A stretch of 64,000 nt of DNA from Boswellia sacra (Eukaryota; Streptophyta; Magnoliopsida; Sapindales; Burseraceae). The stretch is taken from contig SNVD02011157.1 in NCBI GenBank assembly GCA_013180625.2, positions 310,001 through 374,000 on the forward strand, read 5' to 3'. The position numbers and the translations under genes were made by a program. Below the pieces are notes generated by a model. The model did not search any database and was not told the DNA's origin. It was given only the letters and a program-made list of their open reading frames with translations. Positions 1 through 11,193 of this stretch are shown here, piece after piece. Numbering within the stretch: position 1 is the first letter of the stretch; every line of letters begins with the position of its first letter.

Positions 1-1102
1 ATGATGCAAGAAAAGTCCAGTAGAATGCCTCCATATCAATTAATGACTCCTCATCTTTTGCTTCATTAGGAGGTGTTTTCAAATTGGCACAACTTTTTTT
101 TTATTTGTTGACCACAAAGTCCTGGATTGCCTAGATAACTGTTTTCCACAAATGTCGCAAACTGCCCTTGTTCAGGCAATGGGCCTGTCAAGTTGTTGTA
201 TGACACATTGAAGGTGCCTAAATTATATAGCTGAGTCAAATGTTGAGGTATTCGCCCACTTAATTTATTATAGGAAAGATCTTGACTCTCTAACAATTTT
301 AGACCAGAGAAATTTTCCGGTATAGGACCCAATAAGAAATTGTGAGACAGTTTAATATAACCATTCCTTGTGGATCTCCAAATTCTTTTGGGATAACCCC
401 TGTTAAATTGTTATATGATAAATCCAAAACCGTCAAATAATTAAGAATGTAGCCCGCGTATGAATCGTATCTATTTTTCACCAAAATTTCCACCACTGAT
501 TGATAATCGTAGTTTGAATGAAAATCTCGGAATAACCCACTAGGATCCAGCAAAGTGAAATTGTAGGAAGCGTAAATATCGATACTTGGTCCAAAATACG
601 AACCTGTACCATCTAGGGTAAGACCATGCTGGGATCTGTAGTTATAGTCATAATCAATTTTGCCATCCAAAACAACATATTGGTGAAGCATGAAGGTATT
701 GATCCAATAAGACTTTTACGTGAAAGATCCAAGATACTCAAACTTCTTAAATGACATAATTGATTGAGAATATGGCCTTGTAGATAATTGCCACCCAAAA
801 GAAGAACACGCAATCTTGAAAGATCACCGATATTCCAATGTGAAATACTTCCAGAGAAAATTCATTATCTTGCAAATCTAGTATCCTTAGTTCAGAGCTT
901 TTAAACAAAGAATTAGGAATTGATCCATTGAGAGCATTCTTTTGCTTTGAAGGGAACTTCAATGATGAAATGTTGAAGAAAGATGTAATAGTTCCCAACA
1001 ATGAGACGTCTAGAATTTTCAAAAATTTTGCATCACTTAGTTGAATGGGAATATTGCCTTCTAGAAGATTTCTTGACGTTAAAAGAATTAAAAGATTTGA
1101 GA
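1..1102 (-). pseudogene. LRR receptor-like protein, C-terminal part (decayed)
   Basis: This is the 3' part of a plant receptor-like protein (extracellular LRR, membrane anchor, no kinase). Reading leftwards there are several LRRs (ILDLQDNEFS, SILDLSRKSLIGSIP), an island-like tyrosine-rich stretch (about 450-680), then the usual last repeats (LTVLDLSYNNLTGVIP, FNVSYNNLTGPLP) and the C-terminal cap NPGLCG near 120. The acidic juxtamembrane stretch (EESLIDMEAFYWTF) follows at about 1-65, so the membrane segment would lie outside the window. The reading frame changes near 840, 700, 340 and in a poly-T run near 95, so the gene is dead. The upstream part continues at 2541 beyond a hAT-like insertion. 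Confidence 0.85.
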
Positions 1103-2540
1103 TAGGATTGGCAATGGGGTGGAGCGGGTCCAGAGCGGCAGGTATCCATCCCCGCCCCGTTGAATTTTTTCTTCACCTCCCCCTCCCCCCAGACCCCCCC
1201 CCCCCGTTGCTCCAGAACAGGGCGAGACGGGTCGGAGTAAAATTTTAAAGAGAAGACCTGGACCTGCCCCGCTTCGCCCTGCCCTACCTAGCCCAATTTA
1301 AATTTTATTAAATTATTTATCTAAAATATAAATATATTTATAATAATTATTTAAAAATTATATTCAATCTACTTCATTCAAAAAAAATTACATACATCTA
1401 TAGAATTTTAAAATAACATAAATATAATTTATTCTTAATCTAAAATAAAATAGATATACACATGATAAATATCCCAAAATATTTCATAACAAATCTAATT
1501 ATTTGACAATCATTAAAAGTTAAAAAAAAGTTAATTTATATTAGATAAAAAAATCTTTGTATAAATTTTCATTTATATTTGTATTGTATAAGCTAAATGG
1601 TGATTGTATTTAAACTTAAAAGAGCTAAAGTTAATTTATATTATATATAAAAATTCATTACCCATAAAGTTTATGTAAGTTTTTATTTTATTGGCATTAT
1701 GCAAACTAAATGGTAATTGTATAAATTAGTTATATCATTTAAAAAAATAATGACTACTAATTACCATTTGATTTTATTAGCAATAACGTTATATGCTCTA
1801 TTAGAAATAATATTAAAAGTGTATTATTGCTTGTAAACTAGTTACTTGACAATTTTTCAAATAGTTGATAATACAATTAAATAATTTTCAATAACATTTT
1901 GATTTAATTTCAATCTAATAATAATAATAAATGATTGAAATATACCAATTAATTAACATTATATATATTTATAAAATATTAATAATTCAATTAATTAATT
2001 TAAATTACGATCAATCATGTATTTAAGGTTATAAGATTGTTCTTATCATATTTCTATTTGCATATTTAGAAAATAATATATTAATTATATTAAAAGTATA
2101 CATTTTAGAAATGATCTTATTAATATTACAATAATTTAATTAGTATTTAATAATCTATATCAAGATTGTATATATTATACAAATTTAATTACTATAAAAT
2201 ACCAAAATTTTATTTTGTTATTATAACATGATTAATTTGATGTTAATATACTAAAATATGTTAATTATTAATTAAAATGTTACGTTTCTCAAAGTATTTG
2301 TATTGTTTGTAAAATTACGAAGAATTCACATATATGAAAAGTTAACAAATATGACATAAAAACAACTAAACAGTTCTAAAATTTTAAAATTTTATAAATA
2401 CACCCCTATATTTTGTGGGGCAGGGCGGGTCAATGGGTCTAAGGGGTTGGACTCGGACCAGCCCTAAAACTAGTTGGGGGCGGAGCAAGCATTTTTACGG
2501 GCCACACCCTTAGACCCGACGGGTCAAATTGCTATCTCTG
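1103..2540. mobile_element. Non-autonomous hAT-like DNA transposon
   Basis: A 1438-bp segment interrupts an LRR exon and is flanked by a perfect 8-bp duplication, ATTTGAGA, at 1095-1102 and 2541-2548. The ends are imperfect inverted repeats: TAGGATTGGCAAT at the left against CAGAGATAGCAAT read from the right. About 150 bp at each end is GC-rich (GCGGGTC-type words) and the core is very AT-rich. No transposase reading frame is present. An 8-bp duplication and ends beginning (T/C)AG..TGGCAA fit the hAT superfamily, so it would need a transposase supplied in trans. Confidence 0.75.
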
Positions 2541-3492
2541 ATTTGAGAAGTTACCAATCCAATGAGAAGTTTGACCATATATGTTGTTGTTTGAGATATC
2601 TAAAACCCATAAATCAGTGGATCTCAAAAGTCCATCTCCAATCTTCCCACTAAAGCGGTTGTTCCTAAAAAAAAAGTATTGCAACAGAGTAAAGTTTACA
2701 AATCTACAAAAAATTTGGCCATGCAAATTGTTATTTGACAAGTTCAAAAATGTCAATGAAGAGCAATTTCCGACAAAATATCTTGGTAGCTCTCCTGAAA
2801 TATTGTTGCTAGACAAATCGAGAAAATCAAGTCCTTTCATTTCACCCAGTGAAAATATAATATTGCCTTGAAAATGATATGTTGACATGTCTATATACAA
2901 CAATTTAGGAAGAATAAATCCAATATTCTTGTGGAGCTGACAATTGACATTGTTAGTAAAAATATCTAAATAAAGCAAATTGTGTTTGGAGTTGGCCAAA
3001 CAAAGATTTCCCGTGAACGAGTTGTTTTTAAGGTATATGGCTTCTAAATTTGAGTTATTCGCTAACAACCAAGAGGGAAACGCTCCTATAAACTTGTTAT
3101 TAGAGAAGTCAACGACTTTTAAATTGTAATATTGTAGAAAGAAACTAGGAATGGGAATTAGGTTGCAATATTGCAAACTGAGGAACTTCAATTGAAATGT
3201 AGGGAGCCGAGGAAAGGAATGATCAGTTTCAACTTTGAACAATTTTTTTTTTTTGGGTAAAAGTTGGAATACACCAAGCTTTGAAAGATTAGCTAATGAG
3301 TTGAATGAGAATGAGACAAAGTTGTTGAAAGATAGATCCAAATATTGAAGCGATGTAAGGTTAGCAAGAATAGATGTCATGTTCCCACTCAACTGATTTG
3401 ATGAGAGATCGAGAAACTTAAGTTGGGTGAAGTTTTTGAGACACCGGAGTATTCTAATGCTAACTTAGAAAGATTATTAAACTCGCTTATTC
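2541..3492 (-). pseudogene. LRR receptor-like protein, main LRR exon
   Basis: This is the central LRR block of the same RLP pseudogene. It has about eleven tandem 24-residue plant-type LRRs, for example YLDLSFNNF, FLDLSSNNISGELP, FLNLSNNNLHGQI and WVLDISNNNIYG. Reading is open from about 3392 to 2541. A frameshift near 3440 separates it from an upstream repeat (FLDLSSNQLSGNM). An acceptor-like CAG precedes the exon at 3493-3495. At its 3' end the exon runs directly into the hAT-like insertion, and the other side of the duplication at 1102 continues it. Intron sequence upstream holds the TRIM. Confidence 0.85.
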
Positions 3493-3582
3493 CTGAAATG
3501 AGACGAAAGATAGAAATGAAAGGTTAAATATTCATCCAAAGACCACACAAGATCATGAAGTTCATGTTAAATGATTCAATAT

Positions 3583-3773
3583 TGTTGGTTTTCCATGGAC
3601 AACCCAAAACCCCACATTGGTATGATATTGTCCACTTTGGGCCTAAGCCCTCATGGATTTGTTTTTGGATTCTACCCAAAAGGCCTCATATCAATGGAAT
3701 GCTTGTCCACATTTATATACCCATGATCTTCCCCATGTCTAGCCAATGTGGGACTTTGGATGCACACCCAACA
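3583..3773 (-). repeat. TRIM 3' LTR
   Basis: 191-bp LTR with TGTT...AACA ends, closely similar in direct orientation to 4020-4210. The polypurine tract of the minus-strand element abuts its inner edge. Confidence 0.85.
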
Positions 3774-4019
3774 ATCCCCCCCTCAAACAAAGGACCATGC
3801 TATTTTGTATGTTTTTTTTTCTTTTTTTTCTTTACCGAGCCTCCCCTGAAACGATCATCCATCCATCTTGCTTCTCGATGCAGGCCTCGAGAGCTTGCTC
3901 TATTGTGGCCAAATAGAGCTCAACCACGGATCTGGGGGCCCACCACCTTTTTGTTTGGGTCTGAGAATTTTCATCACATATTCTCCTGGCTAAGTCTGGG
4001 CCTGGGCTCTGATACCACT

Positions 4020-4210
4020 TGTTGGGTTACTATAGACAGCCCAAAACTCCACATTGGTATGATATTGTCCACTTTGGGCCTAAGCCCTTATGGATTTGTT
4101 TTTGGATTCTACCTAAAAGGCCTCATACCAATGGAATGCTTGTCCACATTTATATACCCATGATCTTCCCCATGTCTAGCCAATGTGAGACTTTGGTTGC
4201 ACACCCAACA
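4020..4210 (-). repeat. TRIM 5' LTR
   Basis: 191-bp LTR, the partner of 3583-3773. The tRNA-Met primer binding site (complement of 4006-4017) begins two bases inside it. Confidence 0.85.
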
Positions 4211-4419
4211 AATATTAAAAAAATTTTGTTGCTCTGGAAATTTCCTCCAAAATTGGTGTCTATTAGCAACATTTTTAATGTCGATGACACCGAAAATAAA
4301 TTATTTTAAATTATTTATTAATAATTTGTAATAAAAACAATACTATGAAAATTAGAAAGGAAAAATAAATAATTAATGACAATATTGAATCTTAATTACT
4401 TGATGTAATGTAAGTGTAA

Positions 4420-5345
4420 CATATCTAAACTTTTATTGTATTGGAACTTAGATCCAATAAAGTTTTTCAAATTTGCTGTATCAAACCAAAAAAGTCATAA
4501 ATTTTTAAAATTATATATAAAATGGATAAAATGTTATTGTCTATGTTCATGGAACAAAATTATCTATAAAAAGATTTAACAAAAAACAATGATAATAATA
4601 ATAACGGGAATAAAAGACACTAGAAGTTAAATTATTTTTTATAATTTATTAATAATTGTAGTAAAAACGATAGTATGAAAGACAAAAAGGAAAAATAAAC
4701 AGGAAATGACAGTATTGAATTATAATTTTGGAGTATGATAAAAAACCTAGTCTTGTCAAAGAACTGTCTATGTTATTGTAACTTAGATAAAAAACTTTGA
4801 AGTTTCTCAAATTTGCTAAGTCTGAAGCAAAAAGAAAAAAGAAATAGTTTTTTAAATTTCTAGATATGAAAACGTTAAAAGGGTATTACTAAATTATAAA
4901 TACTCAAGGTCGGAAAACATATATACCTAGTCTTCTCAAAGAACCACTCATAATATTGTCACTTAGATCCAATATTTTCAAGTTTGTCAAATTTGCTAAA
5001 CCTACACCAAAGGAAAGAGAAATGTAATTAAAATTATATATATATAGGTATTTATATGTGTGTGTGTGTGTGTGTGTGTGAAGGTCAAAAGTTTATTGTA
5101 TCTATTCATGTTGGAAAAAAAAAAAAAGAGCCATGAGATGAGGTTTGGTAAGTGCTGCCCTAATGTGGCTCTACCTTTTCTTCTAATTTATTTTGATATC
5201 TTGCTTCATTATGAAACCTTCTATCTGATTCTGTCGAAGGATCAAATTGGTAAGTGAAGTTAGTTTCTATAAATAAGATAAAATGCTGCTGTTGAAGTTA
5301 TTAGAACCCAAATTTAAGATCTTCAAACTCCCAAAACTATTGTCA
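4420..5345 (-). pseudogene. LRR receptor-like protein, small LRR exons
   Basis: This stretch holds one-repeat LRR exons of the same minus-strand RLP gene. Two are clean 75-nt exons between an AG acceptor and a GT donor: 4927-5001 (LANLTNLKILDLSDN...) and 4747-4821 (LANLRNFKVFYLSYNN...). A more degraded third copy lies at about 4425-4480. A further LRR-like stretch at about 5270-5340 reads SLKILNLGSNNFNSS, and a weaker one at 5160-5225 contains LILRQNQIEG. The introns between them are themselves similar, so the exon-intron unit probably multiplied by tandem duplication. Confidence 0.7.
5055..5080. repeat. (TG)n microsatellite
   Basis: About 13 units of TG between LRR exon remnants. Confidence 0.9.
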
Positions 5346-5550
5346 GCTACAAATACGATCTTATTATAAAATTTAATAAATATGTTGTTTAGGCATATAT
5401 GGAAATGCAACATGAATGTGGAAATCATGATAGGGAAATTAAAACATGGAGATGAAACTTCTTTTTTTTTTTCTTTTTAATTCTAATCTGCTTTGATAAT
5501 CAACTGACACCCACATATATTATGAGTTGATATATATAAACATATACATC
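5346..5550. other. RLP intron remnant up to the gypsy insertion
   Basis: AT-rich DNA with no coding signal. It is the intron that followed the N-terminal RLP exon (19531-19723) before the gypsy element separated them. The last five bases, ACATC, are the left target-site duplication. Confidence 0.6.
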
Positions 5551-6778
5551 TGTGGGTGGTATTTTGTGAATTCACCTGGAAAGACCAAAATAACCCCCTA
5601 AGTAAAGCTCCGTGATATTTGTACAGTGCTAGTATCAATTGAGTAGTCTTTGTTGGAAGGTAACCCTCAATATATGAAATACTTAGTTTATTTGGAACTA
5701 AATTGAAAGTATTGCACATGAAATCAGAATTATCACTTGCAACTAAATTGGGTCTTACCGAACTGAACCTCAGTTCAGTCAGTCGCCACTTGCTACCAAA
5801 TTAAGCTTTACCAAACTGAGCCTCAGTCTAATAAGCCACCATCGCCCTATGTGGAGTGCAGAGTTATATAGCAATTCATAGTTTTATTTATGCTTTCATT
5901 CATTGTGCGTACACAATATCAATTGTCATGAGCCCTTCAGAGTCGCCGAACTAAGGTTTAGTTTGGTAATCATTCGACATCAACAAACTGGTCTCTAGCT
6001 TAGGGGATAAAATCTCACACAAATCTCAGTGTCAATACCTATAAAAAAGGTAACAACGATTGGCCACGTGGTAGCATCTCAATGCTTTAAAATTACGATT
6101 TCAGACTCATTCAAGAATCATCTAGAATAGTATGAAGAGCCATGAGATTATGACACTTGGGAGGGATGAACGACCAAGATCTAGGTTACATAGTAAAAAT
6201 TCTCTATAAAAACCCATTTATGCCTTCAAGAAAAGGAGGACACTTTGGGATAATCCCTAGGAAGATTCAGAATATACTCACTAGGACTTACACATTCTTA
6301 CCAACCTCCATTGCAGTAACCATTCCATTATTTCCGTCCATGACAACTTCCTTTCCACACCCTCCTTTTAATCGTTTCTCACCTTTAAAGCTTACTTGAA
6401 ACTAACTTAAGCATTGGAGGGTTATCGTTGGCGAAACATCCGGCACCTCCTAACCTTTTTTGTGGTTTTGTAGCTGCTGGGAAGAAGTTGTTCGTAAGTC
6501 GTTTCAGCCGCCATGGGACTACCTTAAAGCTCTTTTTCTCAAGTTGAAGAAAAAGGACCCTATCCAGTGCCGTTCTCAGCTTGTAACTACCTGGCTCCAC
6601 ATTATCAGAGGTTGTTAGAGTACCACCATCATTGTATAAGACACTAGCCCCCAACATAACTATTACAATCCATTACTATCATCATCAATTTTTATATCCC
6701 CGAGGGTACTCATGCCATTCTCTCATCTTCTTCATGCTTTAGTTTGATTTTGGTTGGTCCGATTTTTGAGCATCAACA
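5551..6778 (+). repeat. Tat element 5' LTR
   Basis: 1228 bp, beginning TGTGGGTGG and ending CATCAACA, nearly identical to 18299-19525. It contains palindrome-like words of the CCGAACTGAG/CTCAGTTCGG type at 5757-5790, 5814-5830 and 5948-5966. Confidence 0.93.
6205..6212 (+). promoter_or_regulatory. Candidate TATA box in Tat 5' LTR
   Basis: TATAAAAA lies in the second half of the LTR and would drive the genomic transcript to the right. A second A-rich TATA-like word lies at 6040-6048, so the true start site is uncertain. Confidence 0.35.
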
Positions 6779-6780
6779 TT

Positions 6781-6798
6781 TGGCGCCGTCTATGGGAA
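6781..6798 (+). other. Primer binding site (Tat element)
   Basis: TGGCGCCGTCTATGGGAA starts two bases after the LTR. TGGCGCC-type sites pair with the 3' end of a cellular tRNA (tRNA-Asp-like by its first bases). The tRNA identity is my inference. Confidence 0.6.
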
Positions 6799-6883
6799 CC
6801 GACGTCGGTCAGTTTTCTCGATTTTAGTTAAGGTGTGCAAACACAATTTTATCCACTGGAATTTTCTTTGAAACTTTTTGGAA

Positions 6884-8607
6884 ATGGATGGTGCGGAGGC
6901 TAGTGTCACCAACAGCTTGCAGCCAGCTGCTGGGTCTAAGAACACCAGGCAAGTCATGACGAGACAAGCCACTCAGAATCAAAGAATGGAAGGTATGGAA
7001 GCCGAAATGAAAGGTCTGAAGGAGGATAATGCTCGATTGAAAGCTATGCTCAATGAGTTGATGGGAAAGGGAAAGATCCCAAACATAATCCCGAATACAA
7101 ACCCAAACACAACACCTAACCACCACCTGACGAACCCTGTTGCCCAGCCCATACCTAACCAACATTCCATGCCAGAACCCCTAGCACCCAACTATGGAGC
7201 TTATATGGAAGGCCCTAGCCAACAACCCCACCAAAACATTGATCGAACACTCCAAGCCACAGATAGAAGAGGCCTAAACCAATACCCCAATCCCAACCAA
7301 GCAGCAAATTTGGGAGATCCCGCTCTAGGTGATGGAAGAAACGAGCCCGATTGTCAGAGTCATAATGCAAGTTCTAGGCATCGTGCGAATACACCACTTA
7401 AAAATCTGCTTGAAGCTGGGCATGGACATAATAATGGTGGTCACCAGCTCGACAATCCCGACCAACAAATGGGAGGACATCGTTTGAGGCATGAAATCTG
7501 TTCCCATTGCTACAACGGAATGCCTCACTATGAGCATCATGTAGGAAACCATGAACACCATGGGCATCATAATTACCATCGGGAAGGGCATCATATTCAT
7601 CACAATGCGGGAGACCATCTTCTCACCCAATAAGAGTTAGAGCTTAGGGAACTAAAACGAGAGATGACTTTTCTCAAACAGGCGCAAGCAGGAGGAAATC
7701 CTAGTTTTGCACCCAAGTTCACTTTGAACTCACCTTTTCCAGATGTAATAGCAAGGTGCCCTTTCCCTCCCAACTTTAACTTGCCAGCCTTGAATTCTTA
7801 TGATGGTCAAAAAGATCCCCTTGAACACTTGGAAGCCTTCAATGCATTCATGGCTGTATACAATCCCACTGACGCTATGTCTTGTAAAGCCTTCTCACTC
7901 ACACTTCCAGGACCAGCTAGGCAATGGTTTAGGTCTTTGGGAGCAAACTCTATAACCACATTTCAACATTTCTGTGATCAGTTCTTGAGTTACTTTAGGG
8001 CATCAAGGAATATTCGCAAGCATAGCCACATGTTGGAAAACATTAAGCAAAAGGAGGGGGAGTCCACATTGGAATAAGTCAATCGCTATCATAGTGAGGT
8101 GACGAGTTTGGGGGCATTCAAGGATTCCACCACCTTGAGTTCATTCATGAATGGACTTAAGCCTAATAGGATTTGGAGATACTTGTCTGATTTTCCAGCT
8201 GCTAGTTATGAGGAAGCTTACTATACTGCCCTAAACATGTCCAGAACAGATGAAGCTTTCAGTCAAAGGGTGCAAGATGACAAAGGTAGTTCTGCAGGCC
8301 ACAAGAAGTAAAATGTACAGCCTACGAAATCTAAGCAAGATCAATATAAGAATAGGCAATTCATTGAAAAGCAACAATCGAGTCCAAGACGGTCAGAATT
8401 ACCCCAACCGCAATACAGGAGGTCCCAACCACCATTTCTGTGAAGACCGGAGATTCAATATACTGATAACTATACATCAGCTAATTACCAAGCAAACAAT
8501 TATAGAAAGGCCATTATCAAGAGGTAAATCACCAAGAATATAAGCCACATGCGAGGTTCGTCAACTACACGACCCTCAATTGTAGAAGGGATGAGATCTT
8601 TGTAGCA
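6884..8607 (+). pseudogene. Tat gag (capsid region), broken
   Basis: Reading starts at an ATG at 6884. A coiled-coil-like segment (KGLKEDNARLKAMLNEL) is followed by a Pro/Asn-rich linker and an unusual histidine-rich stretch (16 His in about 43 residues, 7493-7621). The retrotransposon gag core follows at 7664-8311 (DPLEHLEAFNAFMAVY, SLTLPGPARQWFRSLG, FCDQFLSYF). Stops at about 7631 and 8075 and a frame loss after 8311 interrupt it, so no full Gag can be made from this copy. It would form the capsid that packages the element's RNA. Confidence 0.8.
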
Positions 8608-9597
8608 ATGCGTGTATCAGGTTTGTTTAGAAAGCCGAGGCCTATCAAGACAGAACCTGCGAGGTTGGATCGATCCAAGTATTGTGATTTCCATGAGAGC
8701 TTCGGATACAACACTGTGGAGTGCTATGAATTGAGGGACCAAATTGAGGAGTTGGTTAGGGCTGGAGAGTTACAGGAGTTCGTTGAGCAAGTCCGTGAAG
8801 CTTACAAATATAAAGCAATCAAAGATGGCAAAAGACCTGTGTATGTGGAGAGTGGTGTGAATGAACAACCCAAGGTCCAGAGGATAACCACTATTTCGGG
8901 TGGGGCCAATCGAACTGGGGACTCCAATAATTCAAGGAAGAACTATGCAAGAAGGTTTGATAAGGAGATTTTTATGGCAAGTTCAAGCAGAAGGTCAACT
9001 ACGATCCACACCCCAATCATGTTCTCAGATGATGATGCTAGGGGCGTAGTTCATCTACATGAAGATGCACTAGTGGTTACAATGATGATCGCTAATTTTG
9101 AATGCCAAAGGATTTTGATAGACACAGGTAGCTCTGTTAATGTTCTATATAAGGATGCCTTTGACAGGATGGGGCTCAAGGAGTCACAGTTACGTCCAAT
9201 CCAAACTCTGTTAGTAGGATTTGCTGGAGAAAGAGTCAATTCTCTAGGTTCTATTTATCTACCTGTCAAGGCCGGAGATGGAAGACCTCACACAACCATT
9301 ATGATAGAATTCACTATCGTTAATAGGCCAAGTGCCTATAATGTGATATTAGGGAGACCATTCTTATATGAGACAAAGGCAGTAATTTCAATTTACTGTC
9401 AAAAGTTGAAGATTCAAACGAGTGACGGAGTTGGGGTCATGGCCAGTGACCAACAAGCCTCTAGAGATTGTTATGAGGTGTCTGTCAAACCATGCCATAT
9501 GGTTGTTGGGACTTTAACTGATGATCAGCCTAGTTTGATAACTATTGAATCTCCTACAAGAAGTGATGAAGAGGCACGTGGTGAATTAGATCCTTGA
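8608..9597 (+). pseudogene. Tat gag C-terminus and aspartic protease
   Basis: An open segment of 329 codons is part of a larger broken polyprotein. Its N-terminal part has a Cys/His finger-like motif (KYCDFHESFGYNTVECYEL) followed by an acidic helix, typical of Tat Gag C-termini. The protease lies at about residues 145-260, with the catalytic triad in ILIDTGSSVNVLY and the flap/second-motif region ending NVILGRPFL. It ends at a TGA at 9595-9597 in a context (cct-tga-gat) that looks like CGA mutated to TGA, since the same frame continues into the RT segment. Confidence 0.85.
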
Positions 9598-9636
9598 GAT
9601 AGGAGGCATGAACAACGAGCAGAAACGTTTGAAGAA

Positions 9637-10668
9637 ATGAAGTTGTTTCACTTGGACCCAGATAATGAAGATAGGTCAGTAAGATTGGGCGCTCAACTAT
9701 CGCCTTCATTACAACTGAAGTTACAATATCTGTTGACAGATTATAGAGATGTCTTTGCATGGAGCCATGATGACATGCCAGGCATCAACCCATCATTGAT
9801 TTGTCACCATTTGAACATCGACCCAGCAATGAAGCCGATTAGGCAGAAGAGGCGAGCTTATGATGCAACACGTTATGAGGTAATGACAATTGAGGTAGAC
9901 AAACTTCTGCAAGCCAATTTCATTCGAGCAGCTAACTACCCTAGCTGGCTGGCTAACCCTGTTCTTGTGCAAAAACCTAATGGTAAGTGGAGAATGTGTA
10001 TAGATTTCATTGACCTAAACAAAGCCTGCCCTAAGGATAGTTTTCCACTACCAAGAATAGACCAACTTGTGGATGCCACAGCAGGACATGAGTTAATGAG
10101 TTTCATGGACGTTTTTTCTGGCTATAATTAGATCAAGATGTACCCACTTGATGAAGAGAAAACTGTATTTGTCACAAATCGGGGGTTATATTGTTACATG
10201 GTCATGCCATTTGGCCTTAAAAATGCTGGAGCTACTTACCAAAGACTTGTGAACAAGCTTTTCAAAGAGCAAATTGGCAAGAATATGGAAGTCTATGTTG
10301 ATGATATGCTGACCACGTCCACTATCGCGGAGGAGCATGTTGAAGACTTAAAGCAAACAGTTGAAGTATTGAGAAAGCATCACATGAAGTTAAACCTAGA
10401 GAAGTGTGCCTTTGGAGTGTCAGCTGGGAAGTTCTTGGGTTTCATGGTAAGCCAAAGAGGCATTGAAGCCAAACCAGATAAGATTCAAGCCATTTGTAAC
10501 ATGGAATCCCCTAAGACACTCAAACAGGTGCAGATACTAACAGGAAGGTTGGTAGCCTTGAGTCGGTTTATTTCAAGGGCCACAGATAAGACACACCCTT
10601 TTTTCAAAGCAATGAGGCAAGGAAAGAAGATGCAATGGACAACTGAATGTGAGGTTGCATTTCAATAA
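9637..10668 (+). pseudogene. Tat reverse transcriptase
   Basis: RT of the Ty3/gypsy type. It has the entry segment with IRQKRRAYD, then LVQKPNGKWRMCIDF, FPLPRIDQLVDATAGHE, the MPFGLKNAGATYQRL block, and the catalytic box VYVDDML near 10300. The frame is cut by a TAG at 10129-10131, where family members normally carry Gln in the GYNQI motif, and by a TAA at 10666-10668 just after the connection domain. All residues of the catalytic Asp pair are still present. Confidence 0.9.
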
Positions 10669-11193
10669 TTGAAGAATTACTTGGCAAGTTCTCCACTCCT
10701 CTCGACACCCGAACAGGGTGAGACCCTATATTTATACTTAGTTGTCTCTGCGACTGCTGTAAGTTCGGTGTTGGTTCGCGAGTCTAAAGGAATTCAGAAA
10801 CTTGTCTATTAGATCAGCAAGTCTCTTGTAGATGCAGAAACCCGTCACTCAGCACCAGAGAAATTAGCTCTTACTTTAGTAGTTTCATCTAGAAAGCTCA
10901 GGCCTTACTTCCAAGCCCATTCAATTTGTGTAGTCACTGATCAACCTTTGAAGCAAATCTTACAAAAGCCTGAACTTTTAGGTCGTCTAACAAAATGGAG
11001 CATTGAGATAAGCGAATTTGACATCACTTTCTCTCCTAAAAATGCAATCAAAGCTCAAGTAGTCGTCGAATTCATAGCTGAATTCACCAACTGCTTAGAG
11101 GGGTGTGATGATGATAAGCTGTTTTTAAGGCAAGAAAGTGATATACCACACAAAATGCAAAAGCATCAGATAAACAAAACTCTCAATCCATGA
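10669..11193 (+). pseudogene. Tat RNase H (first)
   Basis: The same frame as RT continues with YLYLVVSATAVSSVLVRE, SKSLVDAETRHSAPEKLAL, and the connection to TDQPLKQILQKPELLGRL. This is the gypsy RNase H that removes RNA during reverse transcription. It contains a TAG at 10810-10812 (again a likely CAG to TAG change) and ends at TGA 11191-11193, which overlaps the next reading frame. Confidence 0.8.

Larger units (their letters stand above)
3583..4210 (-). mobile_element. TRIM (terminal-repeat retrotransposon in miniature)
   Basis: A complete 628-bp element has two 191-bp direct repeats (3583-3773, 4020-4210), each TGTTGG...CCCAACA. The flanking 5-bp duplication AATAT lies at 3578-3582 and 4211-4215. 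Read on minus, a primer binding site TGGTATCAGAGC (4006-4017) sits 2 nt inside the upstream LTR and matches initiator tRNA-Met. A polypurine tract (complement of 3774-3785) precedes the downstream LTR. The ~246-bp interior codes for nothing. It must be mobilised in trans. It lies inside an intron of the RLP pseudogene. Confidence 0.88.

Noticed and set aside
3555..4309. Two similar plus-strand reading frames of 202 and 96 codons
   Set aside because: They are chance open frames through the two LTRs of the TRIM. The similarity comes from the repeats and there is no protein signal.
6979..7630. Minus-strand frames opposite gag
   Set aside because: Shadows of the Pro/Asn- and His-rich gag coding sequence.
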